A DNA stretch of 64,000 nt from Clostridiales bacterium. Its GTDB lineage: Bacteria; Bacillota; Clostridia; Christensenellales; UBA1242. The stretch lies in assembly GCA_003522085.1 (NCBI GenBank), contig DPGI01000005.1, positions 1 to 64,000 of the forward strand, given 5' to 3'. Of the stretch, positions 8,605-15,977 are shown one piece after another; within the stretch, counting starts at the first letter, position 1, and every line of letters begins with the position of its first letter. The notes below the pieces were generated by a model. That model had not been told where the DNA came from. It searched no databases and was given only the letters and a program-made list of their open reading frames with translations. Both the position numbers and the translations under genes were made by a program.

Positions 8605-10262
8605 AACTTTGCAGCCTTCACATAGAAAATTTTGGTAAATTATCAAATTACGACCATGTGTTTACTGACGGGCTAAACGTTATTAAGCACGAAAACTCTT
8701 GGGGGAAAACCACGCTTGCAACCTTTTTGAAAGCGATGTTTTATGGCATGGAGAAAAAGGGTAATTTAAAGGCTTATTGCGCCGAACGCAGCAAGTATAT
8801 GCCTTGGCAAGGCGGAGTTTATGGCGGCAGTGTAATTTTTGAAGTAAATGGCAAAACTTACAGAGTGCTTCGCACATTTGCGCCAACTCCAGAAGGTGAC
8901 AGATTCGAACTTATCGACCTTGAAACCAATAAGCCATCAAAAGATTATTCATCAAACTTGGGCGAAGAAATATTCAAGGTTGGCCGCGAAACATTTGCGC
9001 TTTCTACATTCTTTCCACAGGGAGAACTAGAAGGAAAGATAAACGATGAAATAAGGTCATATTTGACAGGCGTAAACGATATTTCTGGCGATGTTGACAT
9101 GCAATCAAAGGCGATTAAAAAACTTAAAGGCCTTGAACGTGAATACAAAATAACTTGTCCAAAAACATATGATTTAATTTCGCTTGAAGATGCGATTTCC
9201 GATAATAAAGCACAGTTGAAAACTTTGGAAGAACAGCGCGAAGAGATAAAATCTGACATTGCAAAATTGCAAGAAAAGGTCGATAATTTCAAATTTCCAA
9301 ACGAATATGAAACAGAAAAGCCGGGCAAAATTGGTTCTTTAATAAGCAATCTTGAACAAGAGAAAAACGAAATCGACGCAAAAGTCTCAAAAACAATAAA
9401 AAGAGCAAAAGCGCGCAGGCTTTTGCCAATAGTCGGCATAGCATTAAGTGCAGCGCTGATGACAGTGGGAATTCTCATTGCAGCATTTGCAGTCAGTCTT
9501 GTGGCGGGAATTGTTGTCGCCACGGCGGCAGCGATTGCAGCAGGTGTTGGTATTGGAATTCTTTTGAGAGCGAAACACAAACTTGGCGTGATGCTTGTTC
9601 CGCTGAAAAATCGACTTAAACAAATCGAGCAGAAAAAGATTGAACTGCAACAAAAATATCAACAACTTGCCGCTCAAACAGAATCGCTTTTAGAAGAGGC
9701 AAAAGTTAAGAAGGATTTGCAAGTAGAACTTGCGGTTGACAACACAAAACTCGAACATATCGAAAAAGATGTTGTTAGACTCTTAGAAAAACTTGACGAC
9801 CAAGAAACAACTCTTGCATCGCTGAAAACACAAAAAGAAGAACTTGAAGAAAAACAAAAAATCACCGCTTGTGTGATTGAATGCTTAATTCAAGGGCAAG
9901 AAAACATTTCAAAGCGTTATGTTCAGCCTATGCAGCAGCAGTTTAATGCAATCATTTCACGCTTGTCTGGCGATAAACACATCGTTTTAGACAGCGACTT
10001 AAATGTTAATCTCGACACTCAGTCTGGCCTGAAAGAAAAAGAATTTTTAAGCACAGGCAATCAAGACATGGTTGAAATTTGCAAAAGATTTGCGCTTATA
10101 AAAAGCATATTTAAACATCAAACGCCATTTATAATACTAGACGATCCTTTTGTAAATCTTGACGAAAAAGCACTTGATGGAATGCTGAAAGTTGTTAAAG
10201 ATTTTTCAAATGAAATGCAAATAATATATTTGGTTTGCCACAGCAGTAGAATAGGAGAGTAA
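8601..10262 (+). CDS. YhaN/SbcC-like AAA ATPase with internal membrane hairpin
   Basis: 553 residues. Walker A is NSWGKTTL near 32-40, a degenerate P-loop. A coiled coil follows, then two hydrophobic segments (about 275-320, rich in Ala/Gly/Ile/Val), another coiled coil, an SMC-type signature LSTGNQD near 484, and Walker B FIILDDPFVNLD near 511. The two central membrane segments are typical of YhaN, but YhaN is usually about 950 residues, so the coiled-coil arms are short here. The start at 8601 has GGAGAGGAGG upstream and overlaps the preceding stop (ATGA), giving translational coupling. The partner is the phosphoesterase just upstream. Confidence 0.86.
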   Translation: MKLCSLHIENFGKLSNYDHVFTDGLNVIKHENSWGKTTLATFLKAMFYGMEKKGNLKAYCAERSKYMPWQGGVYGGSVIFEVNGKTYRVLRTFAPTPEGDRFELIDLETNKPSKDYSSNLGEEIFKVGRETFALSTFFPQGELEGKINDEIRSYLTGVNDISGDVDMQSKAIKKLKGLEREYKITCPKTYDLISLEDAISDNKAQLKTLEEQREEIKSDIAKLQEKVDNFKFPNEYETEKPGKIGSLISNLEQEKNEIDAKVSKTIKRAKARRLLPIVGIALSAALMTVGILIAAFAVSLVAGIVVATAAAIAAGVGIGILLRAKHKLGVMLVPLKNRLKQIEQKKIELQQKYQQLAAQTESLLEEAKVKKDLQVELAVDNTKLEHIEKDVVRLLEKLDDQETTLASLKTQKEELEEKQKITACVIECLIQGQENISKRYVQPMQQQFNAIISRLSGDKHIVLDSDLNVNLDTQSGLKEKEFLSTGNQDMVEICKRFALIKSIFKHQTPFIILDDPFVNLDEKALDGMLKVVKDFSNEMQIIYLVCHSSRIGE

Positions 10263-10263
10263 T

Positions 10264-10797
10264 ATGGTAAAAATAGTTATTAGAAATCAAGCGGATTTAA
10301 ACAAATATTTAAAACCAGGATCAAAATATATTTACGAATTTAAAAAACTCGGCTTGCTTGCCAATGTCAAAATTAAATTCGACCTTTTTGACACCAAAAA
10401 CGCCCGTGAAGACGGCAAAGAAAGCGAAAACAAGGTCATTTTAAAGGCAAACAAGATTTCAGCAAAATGCCTTATTGTCGACCAAATCGAAGCCGATAAA
10501 ATTCGCGCCAAGTCAATCATTGCGACCTACGTTTTTGCTAAAAAGGTGAGATGTGGAATAATCAACGTTAAAAACCTTGAAGCCGACAAAGTTCGTTGCA
10601 CACTTTTCAATGGCATGGTTTTGAAAGCCAGAAAGGTTAGGGGTGAATATATTGACGTGTGCGAAATCAGAAATTGCAGCAAGATTCGCGCCAAAGCTAT
10701 TAAAATGCTGACTATGAACGGCGGAAAACTCCTTGCTGGCACTGTAAACCTTGCAAAGGAAGGCGAAGAATACAAGTTGCCAGAAACAACAAACTAG
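10264..10797 (+). CDS. Unrecognised protein with short I-x-A-x-K-I repeats
   Basis: 177 residues with no known family by eye. From about 60 to 160 it is a ladder of short strands with near-regular Ile/Val and Ala spacing (ANKISAK, EADKIRAKS, AKKVRCG, EADKVRC, KARKVRG, SKIRAKAI), suggesting a small beta-helix or bactofilin-like fold with a very basic face. There is no signal peptide. The ATG starts 1 nt after the yhaN-like stop, with GGAG just upstream, so it is coupled to the nuclease operon. A structural or DNA-binding accessory role is inference. Confidence 0.7.
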   Translation: MVKIVIRNQADLNKYLKPGSKYIYEFKKLGLLANVKIKFDLFDTKNAREDGKESENKVILKANKISAKCLIVDQIEADKIRAKSIIATYVFAKKVRCGIINVKNLEADKVRCTLFNGMVLKARKVRGEYIDVCEIRNCSKIRAKAIKMLTMNGGKLLAGTVNLAKEGEEYKLPETTN

Positions 10798-10831
10798 AAT
10801 TGTATATTTTAAAAAATATGTGCAAAAATAG

Positions 10832-10860
10832 TTGATTTTTTGTTTAGATTTTGATATAGT
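10832..10860 (+). promoter_or_regulatory. Promoter of the tRNA Gly-Cys-Leu operon
   Basis: TTGATT (10832-10837), 17 bp, TATAGT (10855-10860), followed by a structured leader and three tRNA genes. Confidence 0.7.
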
Positions 10861-10861
10861 T

Positions 10862-10932
10862 ATAAGGCAAAGTCACAAAAGAAGCTTAAAACGAATAAAT
10901 ACTTGTGACTGGGCATACAGATTTTGCCTTAT
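10862..10932 (+). ncRNA. Candidate structured leader RNA of the tRNA operon
   Basis: Starting right after the -10 box, ATAAGGCAAA (10862-10871) pairs perfectly with TTTGCCTTAT (10923-10932). Directly inside it GTCACAA (10872-10878) pairs with TTGTGAC (10903-10909). The result is two stacked helices with a 24-nt apical loop and a 13-nt one-sided bulge. It lies between promoter and tRNA-Gly. It may be a processed 5' leader or a small stable RNA; no known family is recognised. Confidence 0.5.
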
Positions 10933-10940
10933 TTCGATAT

Positions 10941-11016
10941 GCGGGAGTGGCTCAGTTGGTAGAGCGTTGCCTTGCCAAGGCAAAGGTCGCGGGTTCGAAC
11001 CCCGTCTTCCGCTCCA
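10941..11016 (+). tRNA. tRNA-Gly (anticodon GCC)
   Basis: Cloverleaf: acceptor GCGGGAG / CTTCCGC (one G-U), D-arm with GGTAGAGC, anticodon arm TTGCC-TTGCCAA-GGCAA, and T-arm CGGGTTCGAACCCCG. The 3' CCA is encoded. First gene of a three-tRNA cluster. Confidence 0.96.
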
Positions 11017-11074
11017 TGTTTGAATTGCAAAGGCAGGCTGGGGGTCAAAAGGTTGCGGCTTCCATTCCGTATTT

Positions 11075-11149
11075 GGTACCATAGCCAAGTGGTAAGGCAA
11101 AGGTCTGCAAAACCTTCATTCCCCGGTTCAAATCCGGGTGGTACCTCCA
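11075..11149 (+). tRNA. tRNA-Cys (anticodon GCA)
   Basis: Acceptor GGTACCA / TGGTACC, anticodon loop TCTGCAAAA, T-arm CCCGGTTCAAATCCGGG, encoded CCA. Second gene of the cluster, 58 nt after tRNA-Gly. Confidence 0.96.
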
Positions 11150-11165
11150 AATTAAACAGCAATAA

Positions 11166-11251
11166 GCTGGTGTGGCGGAATGGCAGACGCACAGGACTTA
11201 AAATCCTGAGAGGGCAACTTCGTGTGGGTTCAAGTCCCACCACCAGCACCA
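11166..11251 (+). tRNA. tRNA-Leu (anticodon TAA)
   Basis: 86 nt with the long variable arm of a type II tRNA. Acceptor GCTGGTG / CACCAGC, anticodon loop CTTAAAA, T-arm GTGGGTTCAAGTCCCAC, encoded CCA. Its last bases are the left edge of the tandem duplication that follows. Confidence 0.95.
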
Positions 11252-11599
11252 TAAACCGAAGTAGTAACATTAGTTACTATTTTTTTATTCTAAAATCGCA
11301 GCAAATTTTTTAGGTGGGACTTTTCAAGTCCTTCCTGTCGGACCCGGACCGCGAGCAAGTCGCTCCCGGCTAGTCGTTCGCGCAGCTCACTGGCTAAAAA
11401 CAAGCGCACTGGCTTGTTTTCTTAACGCGTCGCCCCACCAGCACCATAAACCGAAGTAGTAACATTAGTTACTATTTTTTTATTCAAAAAACAGAGCAAA
11501 TTTTTTAGGTGGGACTTTTCAAGTCCTTCCTGTCGGATCCAGACCGCGAACAAGTCGCTCCCGGCTTGTCGTTCGCGCAGCTCACTGGCTAAAAACAAG
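11241..11599 (+). repeat. Tandem duplication downstream of tRNA-Leu (period 195 bp)
   Basis: Bases 11241-11404 recur at 11436-11599 with a constant 195-nt offset and about 8 mismatches in 164. Each copy begins with the last bases of tRNA-Leu (CACCAGCACC) and then ATAAACCGAAGTAGTAAC. Each contains a perfect hairpin GGACTT-TTC-AAGTCC and a GC-rich section with GAGC/GCTC pairing, unlike the A+T-rich surroundings. No open frame is supported. It fills the 440-nt gap between tRNA-Leu and the next gene and may be an integration scar or a duplicated small RNA. Confidence 0.85.
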
Positions 11600-11625
11600 A
11601 CGAGAGACGAAGAGTTTAACTTAAT

Positions 11626-11654
11626 TTGACTTAAAAGGTTATTTTGTTTATAAT
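11626..11654 (+). promoter_or_regulatory. Sigma-A promoter of the phosphodiesterase gene
   Basis: TTGACT (11626-11631), 17 bp, TATAAT (11649-11654); about 37 nt to the start codon. Confidence 0.8.
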
Positions 11655-11691
11655 CGTAATAGTCAAAAAATTTTAAAAGGCGAACTACAGA

Positions 11692-12804
11692 ATGGTTAGA
11701 TTTATTAAACCCAACTTTAAAAAGAGCAATCTTAATATTTCGGCGACAATGGCGGAATTTTTAGGCGCGCCAAATTCAAACTCAACTTTGCCTGTGCTTA
11801 AAAGAGAGCTTAACAAAAACTACAAAAATGTTGTTTTTATAATTTTTGATGGGCTTGGCATAAATCCAATTGCAATCAATTTAGAAAAAAATGCAATACT
11901 AAGAAAAGGGATTGTGAAGATGCTTGTTTCGACATTTCCGTCAACAACAACCAATGCAACCACATCGCTTGCAACCAATACATATCCGCTTCAACATGGC
12001 TGGTTGGGGTGGAGTTTGAACTTTCCTGAGATTCATCGTAACCTAGACATTTACATGGGTAAAGATTCGCAAACTGCAGAAAAGGTTGAATATAAAATGC
12101 CGCTAGCGGACAACACTGAATACTACTTTGACATGGCACACACTGACTATCAGATCAACTCAATTTTTATGCCATATTGCAAGGTTAAAAATGCCGAACA
12201 AAACACATATGTTACTGACCATTTTCAGTTGTGCGCAAAGATAAAAGAAATTATCAATCGTCCAACAAAACAATTTGTCTACGCTTATTATGAAAATCCA
12301 GATCAGATAATGCACTTGCATGGCGTTTCGAGTGCTGAAGCAAAAAACAATATTCAAAGTATAAACGACCAAATCCAAAAACTTTATGATGAGAGTCAAG
12401 ATACTTTATTTGTGATAACAGCCGACCATGGACAAGTAGATATAACTGATTACATAGAATTTTACAGCGACAAAGTATTAAACGATATGTTGGTTTGCCC
12501 GGCTTATCTTGACGCGCGCGCTGTGGCATTTAGAGTGAAAGACGAATGCAAAAAGGATTTTGAAAAACAGTTTAAAGCAAAATACAGCAAGGATTTTGTT
12601 TTGTTTAAATCAAGCGACCTTATCAAGAAAGGCTATTTTGGTAAAAGCGGGGACAAAGGTTCTTTGCTGGGAGACTACATTGCGATAGGCACTTACACAA
12701 ACAAGCAGTTTTTATACAGCAAAAATTGCACGCGTTTTAAGGGACATCACACTTCACTTACAAAAGAAATGTTGGTTCCGCTTATAATGCTTAAAAAACA
12801 CTAA
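11692..12804 (+). CDS. Type I phosphodiesterase/nucleotide pyrophosphatase family protein
   Basis: 370 residues of the alkaline-phosphatase superfamily. The metal and nucleophile positions are visible: FIIFDGLG (first Asp), FPSTTTNATTSLATNTYP (nucleophile Thr region), DQIMHLHG, ITADHGQVD, and the late His in KGHHTS. There is no signal peptide, so it is probably cytoplasmic; substrate unknown. The RBS is weak (AAAAGGCG). It has its own promoter and is followed by a terminator. The family includes NPP-type phosphodiesterases and phosphonate hydrolases; the sequence does not separate these. Confidence 0.85.
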   Translation: MVRFIKPNFKKSNLNISATMAEFLGAPNSNSTLPVLKRELNKNYKNVVFIIFDGLGINPIAINLEKNAILRKGIVKMLVSTFPSTTTNATTSLATNTYPLQHGWLGWSLNFPEIHRNLDIYMGKDSQTAEKVEYKMPLADNTEYYFDMAHTDYQINSIFMPYCKVKNAEQNTYVTDHFQLCAKIKEIINRPTKQFVYAYYENPDQIMHLHGVSSAEAKNNIQSINDQIQKLYDESQDTLFVITADHGQVDITDYIEFYSDKVLNDMLVCPAYLDARAVAFRVKDECKKDFEKQFKAKYSKDFVLFKSSDLIKKGYFGKSGDKGSLLGDYIAIGTYTNKQFLYSKNCTRFKGHHTSLTKEMLVPLIMLKKH

Positions 12805-12845
12805 GAAATTACGCTAAAAACCTTTTGCAAATTAAAAAGCGAGTG

Positions 12846-12878
12846 AGCTCATTAAGAATAATCTTAGTGGGCTTTTTT
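12846..12878 (+). terminator. Intrinsic terminator after the phosphodiesterase gene
   Basis: AGCTCATTAAGA / TCTTAGTGGGCT hairpin (two G-U pairs, ATAA loop) followed by T6. Confidence 0.8.
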
Positions 12879-12898
12879 ATGTAAAAATAAATACAAAT

Positions 12899-12985
12899 TT
12901 GGAAGAAAATAGATTTAAAAATGTTTTAACTTGTTTAAACAGCGGCAATGTCGTTTTTGAAAGCGACGAAAAACGCAAAGAAAAA
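12899..12985 (+). pseudogene. Remnant resembling a DUF1697 protein
   Basis: The frame reads FKNVLTCLNSGNVVFESDEK, which closely resembles the conserved 'V-x-T-Y-L/I-x-SGNVVF-x-SDE' motif near the N-terminus of DUF1697 proteins (usually about 180 residues). Only this island is present. The sequence before it is terminator and that after it is A-rich and runs into another terminator. It is most likely the decayed stump of a lost gene. Except for two terminators, the interval 12805-13067 holds nothing else. Confidence 0.5.
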
Positions 12986-13005
12986 ACAACGCAGCAAAAC
13001 TTAAA

Positions 13006-13035
13006 GGGTCAAACGATTTTGTTTGGCTCTTTTTA
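13006..13035 (+). terminator. Orphan intrinsic terminator
   Basis: GGGTCAAAC / GTTTGGCTC hairpin followed by T5. It may be the surviving terminator of the decayed gene just upstream. Confidence 0.6.
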
Positions 13036-13067
13036 TTACGTTTTTTACTTGGTCATATGCTTTATGT

Positions 13068-13096
13068 TTGACAAGCGGAGTTAAAAAGAATATAAT
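13068..13096 (+). promoter_or_regulatory. Sigma-A promoter of the AbrB-ABC operon
   Basis: TTGACA (13068-13073), 17 bp, TATAAT (13091-13096): a near-perfect consensus. The direct repeats at 13101-13127 sit across the expected transcription start. Confidence 0.8.
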
Positions 13097-13100
13097 TAAA

Positions 13101-13127
13101 GTAAGAAAAGTAAGAAAAGTAAGACAA
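13101..13127 (+). repeat. Three tandem GTAAGAAAA 9-mers, possible operator
   Basis: GTAAGAAAA occurs twice in direct register at 13101 and 13110, then GTAAGACAA at 13119, right at the transcription start of the operon that begins with an AbrB-type regulator. Autoregulation through these repeats is inference; slippage-prone repeats are the alternative. Confidence 0.55.
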
Positions 13128-13146
13128 AATATCAAGTGGGGAAAAT

Positions 13147-13353
13147 ATGGAAGGAAAAGACGGAAAATATATTTGGACTGCAAAAGTTAGCGACAAAGGG
13201 CAGATTGTGATTCCAAAGCAGGCGCGTGACGTGTTTGATATAAAAGAAGGCGACACTCTTATTTTGTTTGGCGACAAAGAAAAAGGAATCGCGATTGCAA
13301 AATATGATGAATATCTTGCGTTTGCCGATGCAATATTTAAAGCAGGGAAGTAA
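13147..13353 (+). CDS. AbrB/SpoVT-type swapped-hairpin transcription regulator
   Basis: 68 residues. VSDKGQIVIPKQARDVFDIKEGDTLILFGD is the classic AbrB DNA-binding motif, followed by a short tail. It dimerises to bind DNA. It is the first gene of an operon with an ABC-2 type exporter (5 nt to the next start), so it probably controls that exporter and itself. SD GTGGGG lies before the ATG. Confidence 0.9.
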   Translation: MEGKDGKYIWTAKVSDKGQIVIPKQARDVFDIKEGDTLILFGDKEKGIAIAKYDEYLAFADAIFKAGK

Positions 13354-13358
13354 AAAGT

Positions 13359-14072
13359 ATGATTGAAATTCAAAACTTAACAAAAAAATTTTCGAAGTTG
13401 ACTGCCGTTGATGATGTAAATCTAAAAATTGAAGACGGAAAATGTTTTGCGCTTTTGGGGCTGAACGGTGCGGGGAAAACGACTCTTATAAGCATGCTTT
13501 CGACATCGTTAAAGCCTTCGCAAGGAACAGCAAAGTTTGACGATTTAGATTTGATCAAAGACACTGGCCATATTCGAAAAATCATAAACATATCGCCGCA
13601 AGAAGTGGCAGTGGCCAAAAATTTGACCGTAAAAGAAAATTTAGATTTGATTGCTTCGCTTTATTCGTTGCAAGATAAAGAGCATAAAATCGCTCAAATC
13701 ATAAAAGAATTTGACCTTGAAGAAAAGCAAAATGTGCTGTGCAAAAAGTTAAGCGGCGGACAAAAGAGAAGGCTGAGCATAGCGCTTGCAATCATATCCG
13801 AACCTAAGATTTTGTTTTTAGACGAGCCAACACTTGGGCTGGATGTAAAAGCGCGAAATGTTCTTTGGGAAATTATTGAAAAGTTAAAATCAAACATGAC
13901 GATAGTGCTAACTACGCATTATCTTGACGAAGTCGAAAAACTTGCCGACACGATTGCAATTATGAGCAAAGGCAAAATCAAAACTTGCGGAAGTTTGGAT
14001 GAAATTTTAAAAAGCACCGAAAGCAAAAATTTGGAAGAAGCATTTTTAAAATTGACGGAGGAGGAAGCATGA
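13359..14072 (+). CDS. ABC transporter ATP-binding protein (ABC-2 exporter type)
   Basis: 237 residues. Walker A GLNGAGKTT (near 37-45), Q-loop region NISPQEV, signature LSGGQKRRLS, Walker B ILFLDEPTLGLD, switch His in LTTHYLDE. All catalytic residues are intact. The next gene overlaps by 4 nt and encodes the permease. Substrate unknown; drug, bacteriocin or polysaccharide exporters share this architecture. Confidence 0.93.
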   Translation: MIEIQNLTKKFSKLTAVDDVNLKIEDGKCFALLGLNGAGKTTLISMLSTSLKPSQGTAKFDDLDLIKDTGHIRKIINISPQEVAVAKNLTVKENLDLIASLYSLQDKEHKIAQIIKEFDLEEKQNVLCKKLSGGQKRRLSIALAIISEPKILFLDEPTLGLDVKARNVLWEIIEKLKSNMTIVLTTHYLDEVEKLADTIAIMSKGKIKTCGSLDEILKSTESKNLEEAFLKLTEEEA

Positions 14073-14800
14073 AAAAATTATTCGCTCTTTCGAAACGTAA
14101 CATTAAAGAAATGCTCCGCGATCCACTCAGTCTTGTGTTTTGCATAGCCTTTCCAGTTTTGATGCTTGTGATGATGCAAATCATTTTTAAGAACGTTGAA
14201 TACATGCCCGAAAATTTTGAAATTAAAAATTATGCGGCGGGAATCTGTGTTTTTGGTTATGCGTTTACTGGACTTTTTGTCGCACTGCAAATCACTGGCG
14301 ACAAATCAAATTCGTTTATCAAGCGCATCAACATTTCGCCAATTTCACCAGTGACATATTTGCTGAGTTTTCTTGTTTCGGCGCTGCCTGTCACATTTGT
14401 TCAGACGATGCTGTTTTATGCAATCGCGTTGATTTTCGGTTTTCCGTTTGACATCAATTTGCTTATCAGCATTTTCTATTTAATCCCATCGGCAGTGATG
14501 TATATTTCGTTTGGAATATTAGTCGGAAGTCTTTGCAAAAACGAAAAACAAACTGGTCCAATCACTTCAATTTTCATTTCGCTTGCGGCGATTTTCGGCG
14601 GCGTGTTTATGCCACTTTCATCATTCAAAGGTGGCTTTGCTGAGTTTGTGAATCTGCTGCCTTTTGCGCATTCTGTTTCAATCGCAAGTCAGTTGCCACA
14701 ACTCGGAGCAGCATGCATCTATCCACATATTCTATTTTTGATTGGATATATCGCCGTTGCATGGATTATTATTTTTGTAACAAGAAAAATTAAAAATTAA
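14069..14800 (+). CDS. ABC-2 type permease
   Basis: 243 residues with about six hydrophobic segments and the N-terminal cytoplasmic start KKLFALSKRNIKEMLRDPLSLVF typical of ABC-2 membrane proteins. ATGA overlap with the ATPase gene and an SD of GGAGGAGG indicate a coupled pair. It closes the AbrB operon, and a bidirectional terminator follows. Confidence 0.9.
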   Translation: MKKLFALSKRNIKEMLRDPLSLVFCIAFPVLMLVMMQIIFKNVEYMPENFEIKNYAAGICVFGYAFTGLFVALQITGDKSNSFIKRINISPISPVTYLLSFLVSALPVTFVQTMLFYAIALIFGFPFDINLLISIFYLIPSAVMYISFGILVGSLCKNEKQTGPITSIFISLAAIFGGVFMPLSSFKGGFAEFVNLLPFAHSVSIASQLPQLGAACIYPHILFLIGYIAVAWIIIFVTRKIKN

Positions 14801-14821
14801 CCCTAAAACATTAAAAAATAA

Positions 14822-14852
14822 TAAAAAAAGCAGCAAAAATGCTGCTTTTTTA
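14822..14852. terminator. Bidirectional terminator between the permease and asnA
   Basis: AAAAAAGCAGC / GCTGCTTTTTT with an AAAAAT loop, between convergent genes, with A-run on one side and T-run on the other. Confidence 0.85.
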
Positions 14853-14867
14853 ATGTTTTTAGTTAAA

Positions 14868-15863
14868 TTATAGCAATTCAATGCCATGTGCTTTGCAATC
14901 TTTAACAGTCGCTTCGTCCCAATATGACGCTTGAACTTCGCCTATGTGTGCTCTTCCTAAAAGCAACTGACAAAGTCTGCTTTGGCCGATTCCGCCACCA
15001 ATAGTAAGTGGAAGTTTGTCTTCCAAAATCATCTTGTGATAAGCATATTTCATGCGCTCTTGCTTGCCAGATTTTTCGATTTGTTTAACCAGCGAATCTT
15101 TGTCAACTCGGATGCCCATGCTTGAAATTTCAAGCGCCATATCAAGCACTTCGTGATAAAACATAAGGTCACCATCAAGCGCCCAATCGTCATAATCAGG
15201 CGCACGCAAATCGTGTGGCTGACCATCTGAAAGAGCGTCGCCAATTTGCATGATAAACACTGTTTTGTATTTTTTGACGATTTCATATTCGCGTTGCTTT
15301 GGAGTAAGTGAAGGATAAAGATCCAACAATTCTTGTGTTGTTATGAATTTCACATCTTCGCAAATGTCAACGCCGCTAAAACCTTTCGTCTGCAAATATT
15401 TGCTTGTGTCACAAACAGCCTTAACAATTTTTTTAACTGTTTTTTGCAAATAAGCAATCGTGCGGTCGCGCTTTAAAATAACTTTTTCCCAATCCCATTG
15501 GTCCACATAAATGGAGTGTGTTTCGTCCATTTTGTCATCACGGCGGATTGCGGTCATGTCGGTGTAAATGCCTTTGTGGGTGGCGATTTGATATTTTGCC
15601 AAAGCAAAGCGTTTCCACTTTGCAAGAGATTGAACGATTTCAAGTTCTTTTCCGTCTTTTAAAATGTCAAAGCAAACTTTTCTTTCAACTCCGCTTAAAT
15701 CATCTTGAAGTCCCGACTCTTGTGTCACAAGAAGTGGGGCAGAGACGCGAGTTAAGTCAAGGCGTTTTGCAAGTTCCTTTTCAAATTTGTCTTTAATTAG
15801 TTTGATATATTTTTGTTTTTCCATTACGCTAAGTTTTGCGTATCTATCTTTTATAATTTTCAT
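14868..15863 (-). CDS. asnA: Aspartate-ammonia ligase (asparagine synthetase A)
   Basis: 331 residues. Makes asparagine from aspartate, ammonia and ATP. Class II aminoacyl-tRNA-synthetase-like fold with the AsnA signatures SGLQDDLSGVERKV, MTAIRRDD, YVDQWDWEK and the C-terminal GGGIGQSRLCQLLLG. SD AAGGAG is 8 nt before the ATG; the same SD can be captured by an upstream arm (see the regulatory entry). It is preceded by two Asn-rich leader peptides and a terminator, so expression is very likely controlled by Asn-tRNA charging. Confidence 0.97.
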   Translation of the reverse strand: MKIIKDRYAKLSVMEKQKYIKLIKDKFEKELAKRLDLTRVSAPLLVTQESGLQDDLSGVERKVCFDILKDGKELEIVQSLAKWKRFALAKYQIATHKGIYTDMTAIRRDDKMDETHSIYVDQWDWEKVILKRDRTIAYLQKTVKKIVKAVCDTSKYLQTKGFSGVDICEDVKFITTQELLDLYPSLTPKQREYEIVKKYKTVFIMQIGDALSDGQPHDLRAPDYDDWALDGDLMFYHEVLDMALEISSMGIRVDKDSLVKQIEKSGKQERMKYAYHKMILEDKLPLTIGGGIGQSRLCQLLLGRAHIGEVQASYWDEATVKDCKAHGIELL

Positions 15864-15872
15864 TGTTTTTTC

Positions 15873-15977
15873 TCCTTAAATTTTTTTAATTTATATTTTT
15901 TTGTTTGTGAAAGCCTGTGCATTTAAGGATAAAAAACAAAGCAAGATTTTTTAACTTTTGCGTTTAATCCTTAAATG
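15873..15977 (-). promoter_or_regulatory. Three-arm translational switch at the asnA ribosome binding site
   Basis: In mRNA order: arm 1 CATTTAAGGAT (15977-15967), coding in leader peptide 2; arm 2 ATCCTTAAATG (15930-15920); arm 3 ATTTAAGGA (15881-15873), containing the asnA Shine-Dalgarno sequence. Arm 2 is a perfect 11-bp complement of arm 1 and a perfect 9-bp complement of arm 3. Translation of the whole leader would open arm 1 and let arm 2 mask the SD. A ribosome stalled at the Asn run just upstream would leave arm 1 paired with arm 2 and the SD free. This is the logic of erm-type translational attenuation. Pairings are seen; function is inferred. Confidence 0.7.

Noticed and set aside
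8945..9580. A 211-residue open frame on the minus strand inside the YhaN-like gene
   Set aside because: Ser/Leu/Phe-rich reverse shadow of a coding region with clear motifs; no SD and no known domain.
10929..11313. Open frames of about 110 residues across the tRNA cluster on both strands
   Set aside because: They are the tRNA genes read as protein. The cloverleaves are certain.
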